In this document: positions 23,425-23,512 of the stretch, piece after piece | Position numbering within the stretch: position 1 is the first letter of the stretch | How the letters are laid out: each line of letters begins with the position of its first letter | From: JBHPGW01 sp042569785 | GTDB taxonomy: Bacteria; Planctomycetota; Phycisphaerae; Sedimentisphaerales; Anaerobacaceae | Length of the DNA stretch: 23,512 bases | Assembly (NCBI GenBank): GCA_042569785.1 | Contig: JBHPGW010000040.1 | Coordinates: 1 to 23,512, forward strand | Direction: 5' to 3' | Translations under genes and position numbers: made by a program | Notes under the pieces: generated by a model | Databases searched by the model: none | The model's input: the letters and a program-made list of their open reading frames with translations, nothing else | Told to the model about the DNA's origin: nothing

Positions 23425-23512
23425 AAAGGGAAATTTTGTCCTTGTTGCGAATTGGGGCTAGTACTCTGTCCCGTCTAAATCACTGGGTATAGTTTTCTCA
23501 GTTTAATTCTGG

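Overview
The window (23.5 kb) is chromosomal DNA of moderate GC from a Gram-negative, outer-membrane-bearing bacterium. An LptD-like LPS assembly protein, a UroD-like/DUF1638 pair, a CBS-PAS-HD-GYP sensor and a DUF434/DUF5616 protein together fit a PVC-group anaerobe, most likely a Phycisphaerae-type planctomycete. That placement is an impression from gene content and protein style, not from a marker gene. I saw no rRNA, tRNA, CRISPR array, insertion sequence or classic intrinsic terminator.

Layout. (1) 1-354 is a non-coding leader with an 8-bp dyad, followed by a 665-aa cyclic-di-GMP phosphodiesterase-type sensor (4 CBS + PAS + HD-GYP) on +. (2) 2419-12828 is a long minus-strand block, transcribed in the order lptD, purF, purM, a purF paralog, a polytopic membrane protein, a DUF1638 protein and a UroD-like protein. 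purF and purM overlap by 8 nt. The purF paralog keeps the PRPP and Fe-S regions but has lost the N-terminal catalytic Cys and other glutaminase motifs. (3) 13028-16910 on + carries a conserved-looking 91-aa protein, a GT4 glycosyltransferase and a GH130 glycoside phosphorylase. GT4 and GH130 are separated by about 1.6 kb of accessory DNA: an ORF6N protein with a perfect palindrome in its coding sequence, a minimal nucleotidyltransferase (MNT antitoxin type), a 56-aa truncated HEPN/HepT remnant and a small membrane protein. (4) 16911-19266 holds tightly packed alternating genes: an RNase Z-like metallo-beta-lactamase (-), a DUF434/DUF5616 protein with a PIN/NYN-like acidic pattern (+) and a HAD phosphatase (-). 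Both convergent junctions have no spacer (one abuts, one overlaps by 18 nt). (5) 19436-23424 on + is RNase R, apparently leaderless, followed by a site-2-protease-type M50 membrane protease with its own promoter.

How the genes fit together. PurF and PurM catalyse steps 1 and 5 of de novo purine synthesis. LptD acts at the outer membrane. GT4 and GH130 probably act on the same mannose-type glycan or glycoside. RNase R and, possibly, the MBL and DUF434 proteins concern RNA. Sampled base counts suggest that GC skew changes sign near 19.3 kb, where + strand genes go from C-rich to G-rich.

The strongest candidates for new biology are the purF paralog with a degenerate glutaminase domain, the DUF434/DUF5616 putative nuclease divergent from an RNase Z-like enzyme, the repeat-rich lptD-purF intergenic region, and the conserved-looking palindrome inside the ORF6N gene. 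None of these has been tested here by database search or computation.
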